From Flectobacillus major DSM 103 (GTDB lineage: Bacteria > Bacteroidota > Bacteroidia > Cytophagales > Spirosomataceae), in assembly GCF_000427405.1 (NCBI RefSeq), contig NZ_KE386491.1:2277001-2341000 (forward strand): DNA of 64,000 nt. The letters are read 5' to 3'. Below the pieces are notes generated by a model. The model did no database searches and was not told where the DNA came from. It saw only the letters and a list, made by a program, of their open reading frames with translations. How positions within the stretch are numbered: the first letter of the stretch is position 1; each line of letters starts with the position of its first letter. The translations under genes and the position numbers were made by a program. Positions 1 through 9,350 of this stretch are shown piece by piece.

Positions 1-554
1 CGAGTGGGGTCGTTGGGCATATTGTCGAACGACAAAGCTAATTTTTGGGTACTACCCAATGCCGTTAGTCGGGTATTGATATTGAGCAAACAGCGGTCGA
101 GTAGTTTATGGGGAATACTTTCAAAATCTTTGTGCAACAATAAATATTGATGAGCAATACATACACAAGGAATTGCGGGTTTATGCAATGTAAAATAAAG
201 CCCACATACCATTTCGTAAAAGTTGATAACAATATCGGGCTGATAATGGTCTACCTGTTGGGCTAGGTACGAAATGCTTTTGAAGTAATCTTTGGCTTTG
301 AGCAAATGGGTTTTGATGGTATCCCAAACTCGCAACGCCTTTCCTTGTCCATACACCAGCGATGGGCTTGCAAAAGTATGAATAGGAGCTTGTATTCGCT
401 CTTGAAAAAAAGTAGGTAAAGGTAGGTTGTTGCCCTTTCCTACCAGAACAGCCACCACTTCATGGCCAGCATCGGTTAGTATTTCAGATAACGAAATAGC
501 TTGTGTGAGGTGTCCTCGTCCTTCTCCTTGTACAACAAATAAGAATTTACTCAT
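1..554 (-). CDS. MurG-like glycosyltransferase, 3' part cut by window edge
   Basis: The reading frame opens at an ATG (552-554) and runs leftward off the window, so only about 184 N-terminal residues are visible. The start MSKFLFVVQGEGRGHLTQA carries the glycine-rich loop (GEGRGHLTQ) of GT-B fold glycosyltransferases related to MurG and the COG1819 group. The acceptor site of such enzymes lies in this N-terminal half; the sugar-nucleotide domain would lie beyond the edge. An LpxH-like phosphoesterase lies upstream on the same strand, which suggests a glycolipid or envelope role (inference). A good promoter match sits about 60 bases upstream (613-642), so the gene can be expressed independently. 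The substrate cannot be told. Confidence 0.75.
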   Translation of the reverse strand, partial: MSKFLFVVQGEGRGHLTQAISLSEILTDAGHEVVAVLVGKGNNLPLPTFFQERIQAPIHTFASPSLVYGQGKALRVWDTIKTHLLKAKDYFKSISYLAQQVDHYQPDIVINFYEMVCGLYFTLHKPAIPCVCIAHQYLLLHKDFESIPHKLLDRCLLNINTRLTALGSTQKLALSFDNMPNDPT

Positions 555-612
555 ATTAATACATCGTTAAAATCTTGCTATTAAATCAATTTGCTATTAT
601 GCGAGCAAAGCC

Positions 613-642
613 CAAAATTATTTTCTATAACCCACATCCAAA
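613..642 (-). promoter_or_regulatory. candidate Bacteroidota promoter for the glycosyltransferase
   Basis: Read on the minus strand there is TTTG (642-639), 18 bases, then TAATTTTG (620-613). This fits the Bacteroidota TTG-N17-23-TAnnTTTG consensus. Transcription would start near 606, giving a leader of about 50 bases before the ATG at 554. Confidence 0.45.
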
Positions 643-789
643 ATCAAATATCTGACAGCTAAAACTTCATATCTCTTTGTAAAGGGCTAATAATAGATTA
701 AGTATTTGCACAAAACAACACATATCTATAACCCTAACAATCAATCACTTACTCCAAATGCCATTTATAATCAAGGCCTATTCATAGCT

Positions 790-1599
790 TTAAACTTTGT
801 TGGTGTAGTCAATCAATACCTCCGAAGGTTCGTCGTCATCGGCTAAAAGTGTATTGGCATTGGCATAATGAATCAACGACCAATTATGTTGGTGGTCTTC
901 GACCAAGGCACTCAGCGACTCCACCCAATCGCCCGAATTCATATAAGTAACCTGATTGATATTTTTGATTTCGGGCTTATGAATATGCCCACAGATAATA
1001 CCCTCACAGTCGTTGGCGAGGGCTAACTCGGCCAGTTTTTCTTCAAAATCAGACACATGATTCACGGCTTTCTTGACCTGCTGTTTGATTCTTTGCGAAA
1101 ACGAATAATAAGGCAAGCCACGCCAAGCCCGATACTGATTATATAGCTTGTTGATACTTAGCAAAAAAGTATAACCTATATCGCCTAAATGAGCCAACCA
1201 TTTCATCTGAGAGGTCACCGAATCAAAAATATCGCCATGAGTAATAAAAAACTGTTTTTTACCCGACTTCAAGACATAGTCTTTGCGAATGCTAAACTGC
1301 TTGCCCAACTGAAAAGGAATAATTTGGTCGAGAAAATCGTCATGATTTCCTCTGATATACACCACTTTAGTACCCTGTTCTTCAATCATCTTGAGAACCG
1401 CTCGAAAAAAAGCCGTATGTTTTTTTTTCCAAGAGCCTCCCTTTTTCAGTTGCCAGCCATCAATAATATCACCATTCATGATAAGGATATCGCAAGAAGT
1501 AGATTTCAAGAAAGAAACGACCTCTTTGGCCTTTGCCCCTTCCGAGCCTAAGTGTAAGTCAGAAATGACAATTGTTCTATATTGTTTGGTTACTTTCAT
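790..1599 (-). CDS. UDP-2,3-diacylglucosamine diphosphatase-like metallophosphoesterase
   Basis: A 269-residue calcineurin-type phosphoesterase. All metal-binding motifs are present in order: DLHLG (D14, H16), GDIIDGW (D44), GNHDD (N85-H86-D87), THGD (H121) and GHIHKPE (H205, H207). The whole chain resembles LpxH-type enzymes, which cleave UDP-2,3-diacylglucosamine to lipid X in lipid A synthesis at the inner membrane. Bacteria often hold several such paralogues, so a different phosphodiester substrate is possible. The neighbouring GT-B enzyme on the same strand is consistent with glycolipid metabolism. Start at ATG 1599; no better internal start is evident. Confidence 0.8.
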   Translation of the reverse strand: MKVTKQYRTIVISDLHLGSEGAKAKEVVSFLKSTSCDILIMNGDIIDGWQLKKGGSWKKKHTAFFRAVLKMIEEQGTKVVYIRGNHDDFLDQIIPFQLGKQFSIRKDYVLKSGKKQFFITHGDIFDSVTSQMKWLAHLGDIGYTFLLSINKLYNQYRAWRGLPYYSFSQRIKQQVKKAVNHVSDFEEKLAELALANDCEGIICGHIHKPEIKNINQVTYMNSGDWVESLSALVEDHQHNWSLIHYANANTLLADDDEPSEVLIDYTNKV

Positions 1600-2148
1600 T
1601 CAATTCTAATTCAAGCAATTTCAGAGACATAAAGTATAAGCATAAAACCAGAATATACATATCCAGCTTTTTACAGCCGAATTACATTGATACTATTGAG
1701 ATGACCTATTGCTGAATCAAAATTGGAGAATTACTATAACTTAACGGTTGTGCTAGTGTTATGCTTTTGTTAAGGTTATACCGAGAATAGCATGAGAGCA
1801 GAATGCTAGAAAAAAGAAAGCTTACAGAGAGAATCTTAAAAAGATAGGTAAAAAGGAATATCTTTCAATGCCTATATGATACAGCATCAGTTTAATACTT
1901 TTGATGTTAAATAATCGTTGATGTTGACTACTATGTTTTTAATGCCACTTCGACGACTACTGATAGTCAATAGTTTACAATTATCATACATTATCACGGT
2001 TTAAGTTGTAGCAATTATTCTTTCTAGAAATACTTAATAAATAAACCGTGACAAGGGCTATTGTTATATGTTGTTTGAGGTATTGATTTCACCAATTTTA
2101 TTTATCAACATTTGGCGAGTAAATTCTTATTTGGAGGTTCTTCTTTTT
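1600..2148. other. gene-less stretch with a weak inverted repeat
   Basis: This 549-base gap lies between the phosphoesterase start and the esterase stop, both on the minus strand. I see no credible ORF or RNA gene. The only structure noticed is a 10-bp inverted repeat, TCACGGTTTA at 1994-2003 and its complement at 2042-2051, separated by 38 bases. It may belong to a transcript end of the esterase gene, but there is no T-run, so this is weak. Confidence 0.4.
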
Positions 2149-3123
2149 TTAGAATACTTTTTTCAAAAAAGTATCTATATAACCTACCGTTGGGTCAAAC
2201 CACGGAGTAAATAAACAAAATGAATGTGGCGAATCGGGAAAGGTATGTACTTCTGTATAAATATGGTACTGTGCTAATTTCTTCCTATAATCATCTCTAC
2301 CAGCGTGCATTCTGTCTACAGAACTATTAATAAATAATGTTGGCGGTGTATTTTTCCCTGCATAGGTTAGGGCTGATGCTTCTTGCCAAAGTTCAGGCTT
2401 TTCGTCTTTGCTGTAGCCAAACCAATAGGTGGCTGCTGAGGTAGAACGGCTGTCATCGCCCTCGCCCGACTCGGGGTGTATATAAGCCAAGATACCGTCA
2501 ATATCTATTATAGCTTGTACGGCACTCGAATGATTTAGGTTACCCTGATTTCCTTCAAATTTGGGCATATTATTGGTATTACCAATCAGAGCAGCCAATT
2601 GGCCTCCTGCCGAAAAACCCAAACTGGCTATTTTGGTGGTATCTAGTCCGTAAGTTTTGGCATTGGCTCGAATCCATCGAAGGGCTGCTTTGAGGTCATT
2701 TACAGCCGCTGGATATAGGGCTTCGGTCGACAAACGGTACTCGGCCGTAAAGGTTATATAGCCCAATGAGGCTAGCTTTTGTGCCAAAGGGATATGCTGT
2801 GTGCGATTGCCCGAACGCCACCCTCCTCCATGAATAATTAAAATTGCTGGACGTAATTTTCGTGATTTTTCTTTCGGCCAAAAAGCATCTAAATACAAAT
2901 CTCTTGTTGTGGTATTGGTATAGGGTATATCTCTTTTTTCGGTAATACCTCCAAAAGTATTTTCTGTTACCAACAAGGCATTGGGGTGTGTTTTGTGGGT
3001 ATGCTTTAAGGCACTATAACTACTATACGAAGTATCTTTAATTCCTGTTAGTCCTTTGGTAGATTGGCCTACAGCAGCAATACTACACAATATTGTTACT
3101 AACAAAATGCAAAACGATTTCAT
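2149..3123 (-). CDS. secreted alpha/beta-hydrolase esterase (BD-FAE/acetyl esterase type)
   Basis: A 324-residue protein with an N-terminal Sec signal peptide (hydrophobic residues 4-18, probable cleavage near AVGQ-S). The esterase core shows the oxyanion-hole motif HGGGW (98-102), the nucleophile elbow GFSAGG (S171), a likely acid at D270 (SSVDRM) and the catalytic histidine H300 (SPHSF). This matches the BD-FAE/acetyl-esterase branch that removes acyl groups from plant polysaccharides or small esters. It starts 27 bases after the pectinesterase stop and is almost certainly cotranscribed with it, so deacetylation of pectin is a reasonable but unproven role. Location is periplasmic or outer-surface. 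Confidence 0.8.
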   Translation of the reverse strand: MKSFCILLVTILCSIAAVGQSTKGLTGIKDTSYSSYSALKHTHKTHPNALLVTENTFGGITEKRDIPYTNTTTRDLYLDAFWPKEKSRKLRPAILIIHGGGWRSGNRTQHIPLAQKLASLGYITFTAEYRLSTEALYPAAVNDLKAALRWIRANAKTYGLDTTKIASLGFSAGGQLAALIGNTNNMPKFEGNQGNLNHSSAVQAIIDIDGILAYIHPESGEGDDSRSTSAATYWFGYSKDEKPELWQEASALTYAGKNTPPTLFINSSVDRMHAGRDDYRKKLAQYHIYTEVHTFPDSPHSFCLFTPWFDPTVGYIDTFLKKVF

Positions 3124-3150
3124 GGTTAATGGTTGGGGTTTTGTTAAGGT

Positions 3151-4149
3151 TTACTTTTTCTGCCAAAATACACCAAATTTCGGAATTTGTTTACCTGAAA
3201 ATATATTTTCTAGGGTGTATTCACTAGCTTCTTTGTTGGTAAGCTGATACGACCACTTGGCTCGGCTTTGAGGCTTGTAGCCACTTCCCGAACAGCGGTA
3301 TTCTGCATAAAAAGTAGTTTGTTCGGTTTCGGGCCTCGACCAGTTGTCCCAGCCTACAGGTAGAATATGATTGCCCATTTCGCAATCAATAAATACGGTT
3401 TTGGCATAATCACGCCATGGACGACCTAAATAGACTTTATCTACTCCAATATCGGCAGTAAGTCGACAGTTTTTAAAAACATAACCGTATACAACCCACC
3501 GTGGCGTAGAGGCTGCCGTAATAAACGAATTTGACTTGCTGTGTATCTGACAATTTTCAAATAAAGCTGTTGACGAGCCAAAGATAAAATCAACAGTGCC
3601 TTCTATATAACAATTCAAAAAGTATTGCCTAGCGTTTTCGCCCGAAGCAAAAACGGTATCTTGATTTCCCAGTAGTTTGCAGTTGTCAATCACACATCTG
3701 TCGCCTTCTATATGCAAGGCCACAGCCTGCCCTACTCTACCCGCAGTGTTTTCGATGGTTAGGTTTTTTATCACAATATCATTCCCCATAATTCTTAGAG
3801 TATAAGAATCAAATGTTTCCATTTTACCTTTTCCCGAATAGTCATCATAGCTAATAATGGTACTATCTAGGCTTTCCCCCACAAAGCTAATATTGGTTAA
3901 TGTACTAGGAATTATAATTTTTTCTTTATAAATCCCTTTTTTAATATGTACCGTAATGGCCTTGGGAAGGTATACCCGAATCGCATCGATGGCATCTTGG
4001 ATATAACGAAAATCGCCCGAACCATCTTTGGCTACTACTAAATCTCGTTGTATTTTTAGAGCTTGTGCATAGGTTTTTTGAGGCAAAAGCCCAACCAAAA
4101 GAAGGGATATACACCAAGAAAAAAACAGGTTACTTTTGGTAATATTCAT
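3151..4149 (-). CDS. pectinesterase (pectin methylesterase, CE8)
   Basis: A 332-residue secreted protein: signal peptide in residues 1-29 (ends TYAQA), then a right-handed beta-helix. CE8 catalytic signatures are all present: GQAVAL (Q141), GNQDT (Q163, D164), GTVDFIFG (D187) and LGRPW (R243, W245). The enzyme removes methyl esters from homogalacturonan, releasing methanol and making pectate open to lyases. It is first in a two-gene unit with the downstream esterase. No polygalacturonase, pectate lyase or SusC/D pair is visible here, so the rest of the pathway must lie elsewhere. The length is normal for a single-domain bacterial enzyme. Confidence 0.92.
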   Translation of the reverse strand: MNITKSNLFFSWCISLLLVGLLPQKTYAQALKIQRDLVVAKDGSGDFRYIQDAIDAIRVYLPKAITVHIKKGIYKEKIIIPSTLTNISFVGESLDSTIISYDDYSGKGKMETFDSYTLRIMGNDIVIKNLTIENTAGRVGQAVALHIEGDRCVIDNCKLLGNQDTVFASGENARQYFLNCYIEGTVDFIFGSSTALFENCQIHSKSNSFITAASTPRWVVYGYVFKNCRLTADIGVDKVYLGRPWRDYAKTVFIDCEMGNHILPVGWDNWSRPETEQTTFYAEYRCSGSGYKPQSRAKWSYQLTNKEASEYTLENIFSGKQIPKFGVFWQKK

Positions 4150-4756
4150 ACATCAAATAAGGTTATCTAAAAACACTTTGTACGGATGCTCTTCTTTAGA
4201 AAAGTCCTGTTTTATAAAGGCAAAAAGAGGTTGAAACTACTTTATTTTGCTTCGACAAACGATTATTCTTTAGTTATTGCCTGAGTCATTTCTCCTCTTT
4301 CCAAGACTTACACACACTTCTATTCTTTACCAAAAACATATTTAAAACCATATTTTTCACGATTAACATGAAAATTCAAACATATACAATAATAACCCAA
4401 ACAGATATTTGTTTTTTTACAGAAAAAATCCCTACTTACAAGTAAAGAAAGCTTTTGAGTTAAGACCTTGGTTAACTCTAAAAAGGTATTTATCAGCATG
4501 AACTATTCTGTTTTTTTCTTGAAAAAATCAGTAAAACATTACACCTTTATTAGCTGTTTTTATCTCATCCTTACCGCTATATCAACTTAAACTATACAAA
4601 ATTTGCTCATAGTCAGCCAACACAGCCTCCCAAAGCTTAGAAGGATTGATGTTCAAGTTTTGCCATTATATGAGTCGGCATTGATGACTCTAGTTGCTTG
4701 TGTCTTTTTTAATAGTCCTATAATAAACGCCATTTTTATAGCTAAAAACTCACACT
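4150..4756. other. divergent intergenic region, pectinesterase / PAS kinase
   Basis: A 607-base AT-rich gap between divergent genes that must hold both promoters. On the minus strand TATGTTTG (4384-4377) is preceded by TTTG (4401-4398) with a 13-base spacer, shorter than usual for this phylum. A perfect 7-bp hairpin GAGTTAA/TTAACTC lies at 4457-4478 with an 8-base loop and could be an operator. I find no clear TAnnTTTG box for the kinase gene and no credible small ORF. Confidence 0.35.
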
Positions 4757-7700
4757 ATGTCAGTTGAAATCTCTACAAATACAGGATTATTAGATTATTT
4801 CTACAATAATCCAATGCCCATGTGGATTTATGATAATTTAACTCTCGAAATCCTCGATGCCAACAGTGAGGTTGCTAAATTGCTAGGGGTATCGCAGTCC
4901 GATATCTGCGGATTAAGTATTCATGATTTTAGGCCAAAAAACGATGCCACACTACTGGAAGAATACCTGATTAACAACAATAGTTATAACCCTAAGTCGA
5001 CGATTTGGTATTTACAAACCAAAAATGATGATATTATCTTAACTAATATTTATAATTACCCTATTTGTTTTCAAGGCAAATCTGCCAGTATGGTATCTAT
5101 TCATAAAACCAGCGATATTCGTGCAGAAGTGCCCAATTTTCATAAAACCCGCAAAGCACTCGAATTGTCGCAATATGCTATTAATGCGGCCTCTATTATA
5201 TCTATTACCGACGCTAACGGAATAATTCAATTTGTAAATACCAATTTTGAGCGAATAAGTGGCTATAATAGTCAAGAACTTATTGGTAAAAACTTCAATA
5301 TTCTTAACTCGGGGAAGCATCCTTCAACTTTTTGGGATGAAATGTGGAGGAATATCAAAGCTGGAAAAACATGGCGTTCGGAGGTTTGTAACTTGTCGAA
5401 GTTTAAGAAAGCTTACTGGCTCGACACCTTTGTTATTCCAGTTTTTGACGATTTGGGAGAATTCGACAAAATTGTTTCTATATCGACCGATATTTCTGAA
5501 AAAAAGCAAAAAGAACTCAAAATACAGATCCTTAATAAACAACTAGAGCAAACCATTATTCAGCAACAAATAGCTCAAAAAGAGCTTGAAAGGCTGTCGC
5601 TTGTTGCCAAGTTCACCCAAAATATGGTAGTAATTACCAATGCTCAGGGCGATATTCTGTGGGTAAATGAGTCGTTTTGTCGAAAATCAGAATTCAGTCT
5701 TTCCGAGGTTGTAGGTAAACGCCCTAGTACCATGCTACACGGCCCACTCTCAAACCTCAATACGCTTAGGGCTATTCGTAGGGCTATCGAGCAAGGGTTG
5801 CCATTTGAGGGGGAGTCGCTTCATTATACCAAATCGGGGCTATCTTATTGGGCATTGGTCAATGGCGAGCCTGTTTTTAATAGCCAGAAAGAAGTATCTA
5901 AGTATATTATAGTGATGACCGACATTTCGGAAATCAAAAAACAGAAAGAACTTGTCCTTCGTTCAGAGTCGGAACTCAACGCTTTATTGAGTAGTACAGG
6001 GGCTTTGCACATTTTGATAAACCCAGCCTTCAAGATTATCAATTTCAATTCAAAAGCTCAGGAGTCTGCCAAGAAACTATTTGGCATAACACTTGTCAAA
6101 GGCGAAGATATTCTCAGAGGAGTCCCCTCTGAATCAAAAAGGGATTTTGATACTATGGTAAAAAAGGCACTCGAAGGCCAAGCTACCTATAATCGTGAAG
6201 TATTTGTGCCAAATACCGATATATGCTGGATGGTGAATTATCTGCCAACATTCAATCCAAGTGGCGAGATATTAGGCGTGGTATTTACAGCCCTAGATAT
6301 TTCTGAAAGAAAAAAAGAGGAACTTGAGGTAATCAGAACCCAAATACTCCTCAGCCAAGCAGAATCTATTGCCAATATGGGTAGCTGGGAGCTCGATGTA
6401 GACTCAGGGCAATTGAACTGGTCAGATCAGCATTATCATATTTGTCATTTGCCTCCTCAAAGTATTATTCCTACACTTGATTTTGTAACCGAAAAAATTA
6501 TCCATCCTCAAGACAAATCCTCTTTTGTCAATTTTATTGATACTATTATACATGGCAAAAAAATGCAAGAAATAGAACTGCATTTTTTGCTCGATAACCA
6601 ATCTATCAAGATTATTCGACTAAAAGCACAGCCTATCTTCAATGAAAAACAAGTGGTAAAAAGAATCGTAGGCGTAGCCAAAGATATAAGCCTACAAAAA
6701 GCTACCCAAGAAAAAGAGGAAATGGAAAGGGTAAAACACTCGGCACTGGTACAAAATATGCCCGACCCTGTGTATTCGTTAGACATGAATTTGAATTTTG
6801 TTTCGTTCAACAAAGCTTTTGAACAACAAACTTCTCAACTAACTCATACTCTGCCTTTGGTAGGAATGAATGCCCATGAGTATTTTGCAAAGGGTATCCG
6901 ACAAGACTATCGGCAAGTTATCGAACCGTGTTTGAAAGGGCAAAGTCTTCATTTTGAAATGTGTATGCCTATCAATAATATCACGCAATACATGGAAGTG
7001 TCGGCCAATCCAATCTTCAATGATTTGTCTGAACAGATAGGTATTATCGTTTTTTCACGAAATATCACGGCTCGAAAACAAGGTGAGATAGCTCTTCAGG
7101 AGAGTAATACCCGCTTTGAAAATGTGGCAAAGGCAACCTTCGATGCTATATGGGACTGGAACTTAGTTAATGGTGAGTTTTTTATGGGAGAAGGTTTTGA
7201 ACAAATGTTGGGGCTTCCTTCGGGCAAATTCCATTTTGATGAAATCAATTTGTTTGCAAGAATACACCCAGATGACATTGTTTCTTTACAAACGTCTATT
7301 GAAGAAACCTTGGCAGGATGCCAACATACATGGTCTTTTCAGTTTAGGGCAATGCGTTCTAATGGCGAATATGCCCACGTACAAGACAAGGCTATTATTA
7401 TCAGAAATGAACAAGGTGTGGCTACCAATATGATTGGAGCAATGCAGGATATTACCAGACAAGTACAAGAGGAAGCTCGCCTAAAACTCCTCGAATCGGT
7501 TATTACACATGCCAACGATGGCGTGTTGATTACTAATAGTACACAGGTGTTGGACGATAACGTCAAAATTATTTATGTGAATCAAGCCATTTGTCATATT
7601 ACTGGATATACCCAAGATGAATTGGTAGGACAATCGCCGTTTCTACTTTTAGGTCATAAAATGGATAATGCTGAACTTCAACTTTTGGAACACAATTTTG

Positions 7701-8569
7701 GAGAGAATACGCCTGTAGAGTCGGAAATAATTCAATATCGAAAAGATGGACAAGCTATCTGGATGAGTGTGTCGGCTGTACCTGTTTTTGATGGCAATGA
7801 CAATGTAACTCACTGGATTTCTATACAAAGAGATATTACTGATAAAAAAAGACGGGAAATTGAACGAGAACAACTTTTGACTGAACTGGCTCGTAACAAC
7901 CAAGAACTTAAACAGTTCTCATACATTACTTCACATAATTTGCGAGCTCCATTAACCAACCTTATGGCTATTTCGAATATGCTTAATCTGGATATTATTA
8001 CAGATAGCGATACCAAAATGCTATTGGAAGGCTTTAAGGGCTCGACAAAACAGCTCAACGAAACACTCAATGATTTGATGAATATCTTGATTTTCAAAGA
8101 TAACTTAGATACTACTATTACGACCGTTTCGCTCCAGAAATCGCTCGATAATGTATTTATTTCTTTACAAAAAATCATCGAAATAGCAGAAGCCTCTATT
8201 TCGCTCGATACCAGTGCATTTGACAGTATAGAGTTTAATCCTACCTATTGGGAAAGCGTATTATTTCATTTGCTTTCCAATGCTATTCATTTTTCACATC
8301 CCAACAGAAAGCCTGTTGTCCAGATATCGACTCAATGGGTTGACCACAAAAAGCAGATTCTTATTCATGATAATGGCTTGGGAATGAATATCGATTTGGT
8401 CAAAACCAAGATATTTGGTTTGTATCAGAAATTCCACAAAAATTCTGGCTCAAAAGGAATTGGATTGTACTATGTAAAAATGCAACTAAACTCGCTAGGT
8501 GCTAATATCGACGTACAAAGTTCTGAAAATGAAGGCTCTACATTTACGATTACTTTTCCCGAAATATAA
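4757..8569 (+). CDS. multi-PAS sensor histidine kinase (about eight PAS domains)
   Basis: A 1270-residue protein with no signal peptide or membrane segment, so probably a cytoplasmic sensor. Repeating PAS/PAC units can be placed roughly at 11-120, 138-250, 281-395, 403-520, 530-648, 660-775, 786-903 and 912-1030; several end in the PAC-type D-I-S/T-E/D-K-K signature. The transmitter follows: H-box FSYITSHNLRAPLTN (H1060), N-box LLSNAIHFSH, D-box HDNGLGM (D1205) and G-box SKGIGLYYVK. There is no receiver or Hpt domain, and no response regulator gene is adjacent, so it must signal to a distant partner. The ligand is unknown; stacked PAS domains suggest several small-molecule or redox inputs. 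The gene ends just before an octamer repeat tract. Confidence 0.9.
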   Translation: MSVEISTNTGLLDYFYNNPMPMWIYDNLTLEILDANSEVAKLLGVSQSDICGLSIHDFRPKNDATLLEEYLINNNSYNPKSTIWYLQTKNDDIILTNIYNYPICFQGKSASMVSIHKTSDIRAEVPNFHKTRKALELSQYAINAASIISITDANGIIQFVNTNFERISGYNSQELIGKNFNILNSGKHPSTFWDEMWRNIKAGKTWRSEVCNLSKFKKAYWLDTFVIPVFDDLGEFDKIVSISTDISEKKQKELKIQILNKQLEQTIIQQQIAQKELERLSLVAKFTQNMVVITNAQGDILWVNESFCRKSEFSLSEVVGKRPSTMLHGPLSNLNTLRAIRRAIEQGLPFEGESLHYTKSGLSYWALVNGEPVFNSQKEVSKYIIVMTDISEIKKQKELVLRSESELNALLSSTGALHILINPAFKIINFNSKAQESAKKLFGITLVKGEDILRGVPSESKRDFDTMVKKALEGQATYNREVFVPNTDICWMVNYLPTFNPSGEILGVVFTALDISERKKEELEVIRTQILLSQAESIANMGSWELDVDSGQLNWSDQHYHICHLPPQSIIPTLDFVTEKIIHPQDKSSFVNFIDTIIHGKKMQEIELHFLLDNQSIKIIRLKAQPIFNEKQVVKRIVGVAKDISLQKATQEKEEMERVKHSALVQNMPDPVYSLDMNLNFVSFNKAFEQQTSQLTHTLPLVGMNAHEYFAKGIRQDYRQVIEPCLKGQSLHFEMCMPINNITQYMEVSANPIFNDLSEQIGIIVFSRNITARKQGEIALQESNTRFENVAKATFDAIWDWNLVNGEFFMGEGFEQMLGLPSGKFHFDEINLFARIHPDDIVSLQTSIEETLAGCQHTWSFQFRAMRSNGEYAHVQDKAIIIRNEQGVATNMIGAMQDITRQVQEEARLKLLESVITHANDGVLITNSTQVLDDNVKIIYVNQAICHITGYTQDELVGQSPFLLLGHKMDNAELQLLEHNFGENTPVESEIIQYRKDGQAIWMSVSAVPVFDGNDNVTHWISIQRDITDKKRREIEREQLLTELARNNQELKQFSYITSHNLRAPLTNLMAISNMLNLDIITDSDTKMLLEGFKGSTKQLNETLNDLMNILIFKDNLDTTITTVSLQKSLDNVFISLQKIIEIAEASISLDTSAFDSIEFNPTYWESVLFHLLSNAIHFSHPNRKPVVQISTQWVDHKKQILIHDNGLGMNIDLVKTKIFGLYQKFHKNSGSKGIGLYYVKMQLNSLGANIDVQSSENEGSTFTITFPEI

Positions 8570-8571
8570 GC

Positions 8572-8682
8572 TAGTGATTTAGTTCATTAAGTGATTGAGT
8601 GAGTTAGTGATTTAGTGAGTTAGTGATTTAGTGAGTTAGTGAGTTAGTGAGTTAGTGAGTTAGTGAGTTAGTGAGTTAGTGA
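8572..8682. repeat. octamer tract, GAGTTAGT orientation
   Basis: Starting two bases after the kinase stop codon (8567-8569), the sequence consists of TAGTGAnTTAG words that become six perfect tandem copies of GAGTTAGT at 8633-8680. The octamer is the reverse complement of ACTAACTC, which dominates the longer array at 8734-9350, so the two tracts face each other as imperfect inverted repeats. Stop codons occur in every plus-strand frame; the tract is non-coding. Confidence 0.9.
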
Positions 8683-8733
8683 ATTATTGATTTGTAAGTT
8701 AAGAACAAACTTCATCTCAATACTATTTTTTTA

Positions 8734-9350
8734 AATCACTAACTCACAACTCACGAAATCACTCAATGAACAGAATCACTAACTCACAACTCACTAATTC
8801 ACTCAATGAACAGAATCACTAACTCACAACTCACTAATTCACTCAATGAACAGAATCACTAACTCACAACTCACTAATTCACTCAATGAACAGAATCACT
8901 AACTCACAACTCACTAATTCACTCAATGACCAGAATCACTAATTCACTAACTCACTAATTCACTCAATGAACAGAATCACTAACTCACAACTCACTCAAT
9001 GAACAGAATCACTAACTCACAACTCACTCAATGAACAGAATCACTAACTCACAACTCACGAAATCACTCAATGACCAGAATCACTAATTCACTAACTCAC
9101 TAATTCACTCAATGAACAGAATCACTAACTCACAACTCACTCAATGAACAGAATCACTAACTCACAACTCACTCAATGAACAGAATCACTAACTCACAAC
9201 TCACTCAATGAACAGAATCACTAACTCACAACTCACTCAATGAACAGAATCACTAAATCACAACTCACTCAATCACTCAACGAACAGAATCACTAAATCA
9301 CTAAATCACTAAATCACTCAATAAACTAACCCACTCAATGACCAGAATCC
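8734..9350. repeat. 15-unit tandem array of 32/40/41-bp units built from octamers
   Basis: From 8734 to 9287 there are 15 contiguous units, each starting AATCACTA and ending AACAG or ACCAG. Eight are 40 or 41 bp in the first and middle parts (starts 8734, 8774, 8814, 8854, 8894, 8934, 9039, 9079), six are 32 bp (8975, 9007, 9120, 9152, 9184, 9216) and the last (9248) is 40 bp. The 32-bp form lacks one octamer block of the 40-bp form, so units differ by whole octamers. A degenerate tail runs to about 9350 and covers the last codons and stop (9335-9337) of the phospholipase gene. There are no unique spacers, so this is not CRISPR. Confidence 0.92.

Noticed and set aside
8734-9287. CRISPR array
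   Set aside because: The units are contiguous with no unique spacers, and no cas genes lie near.
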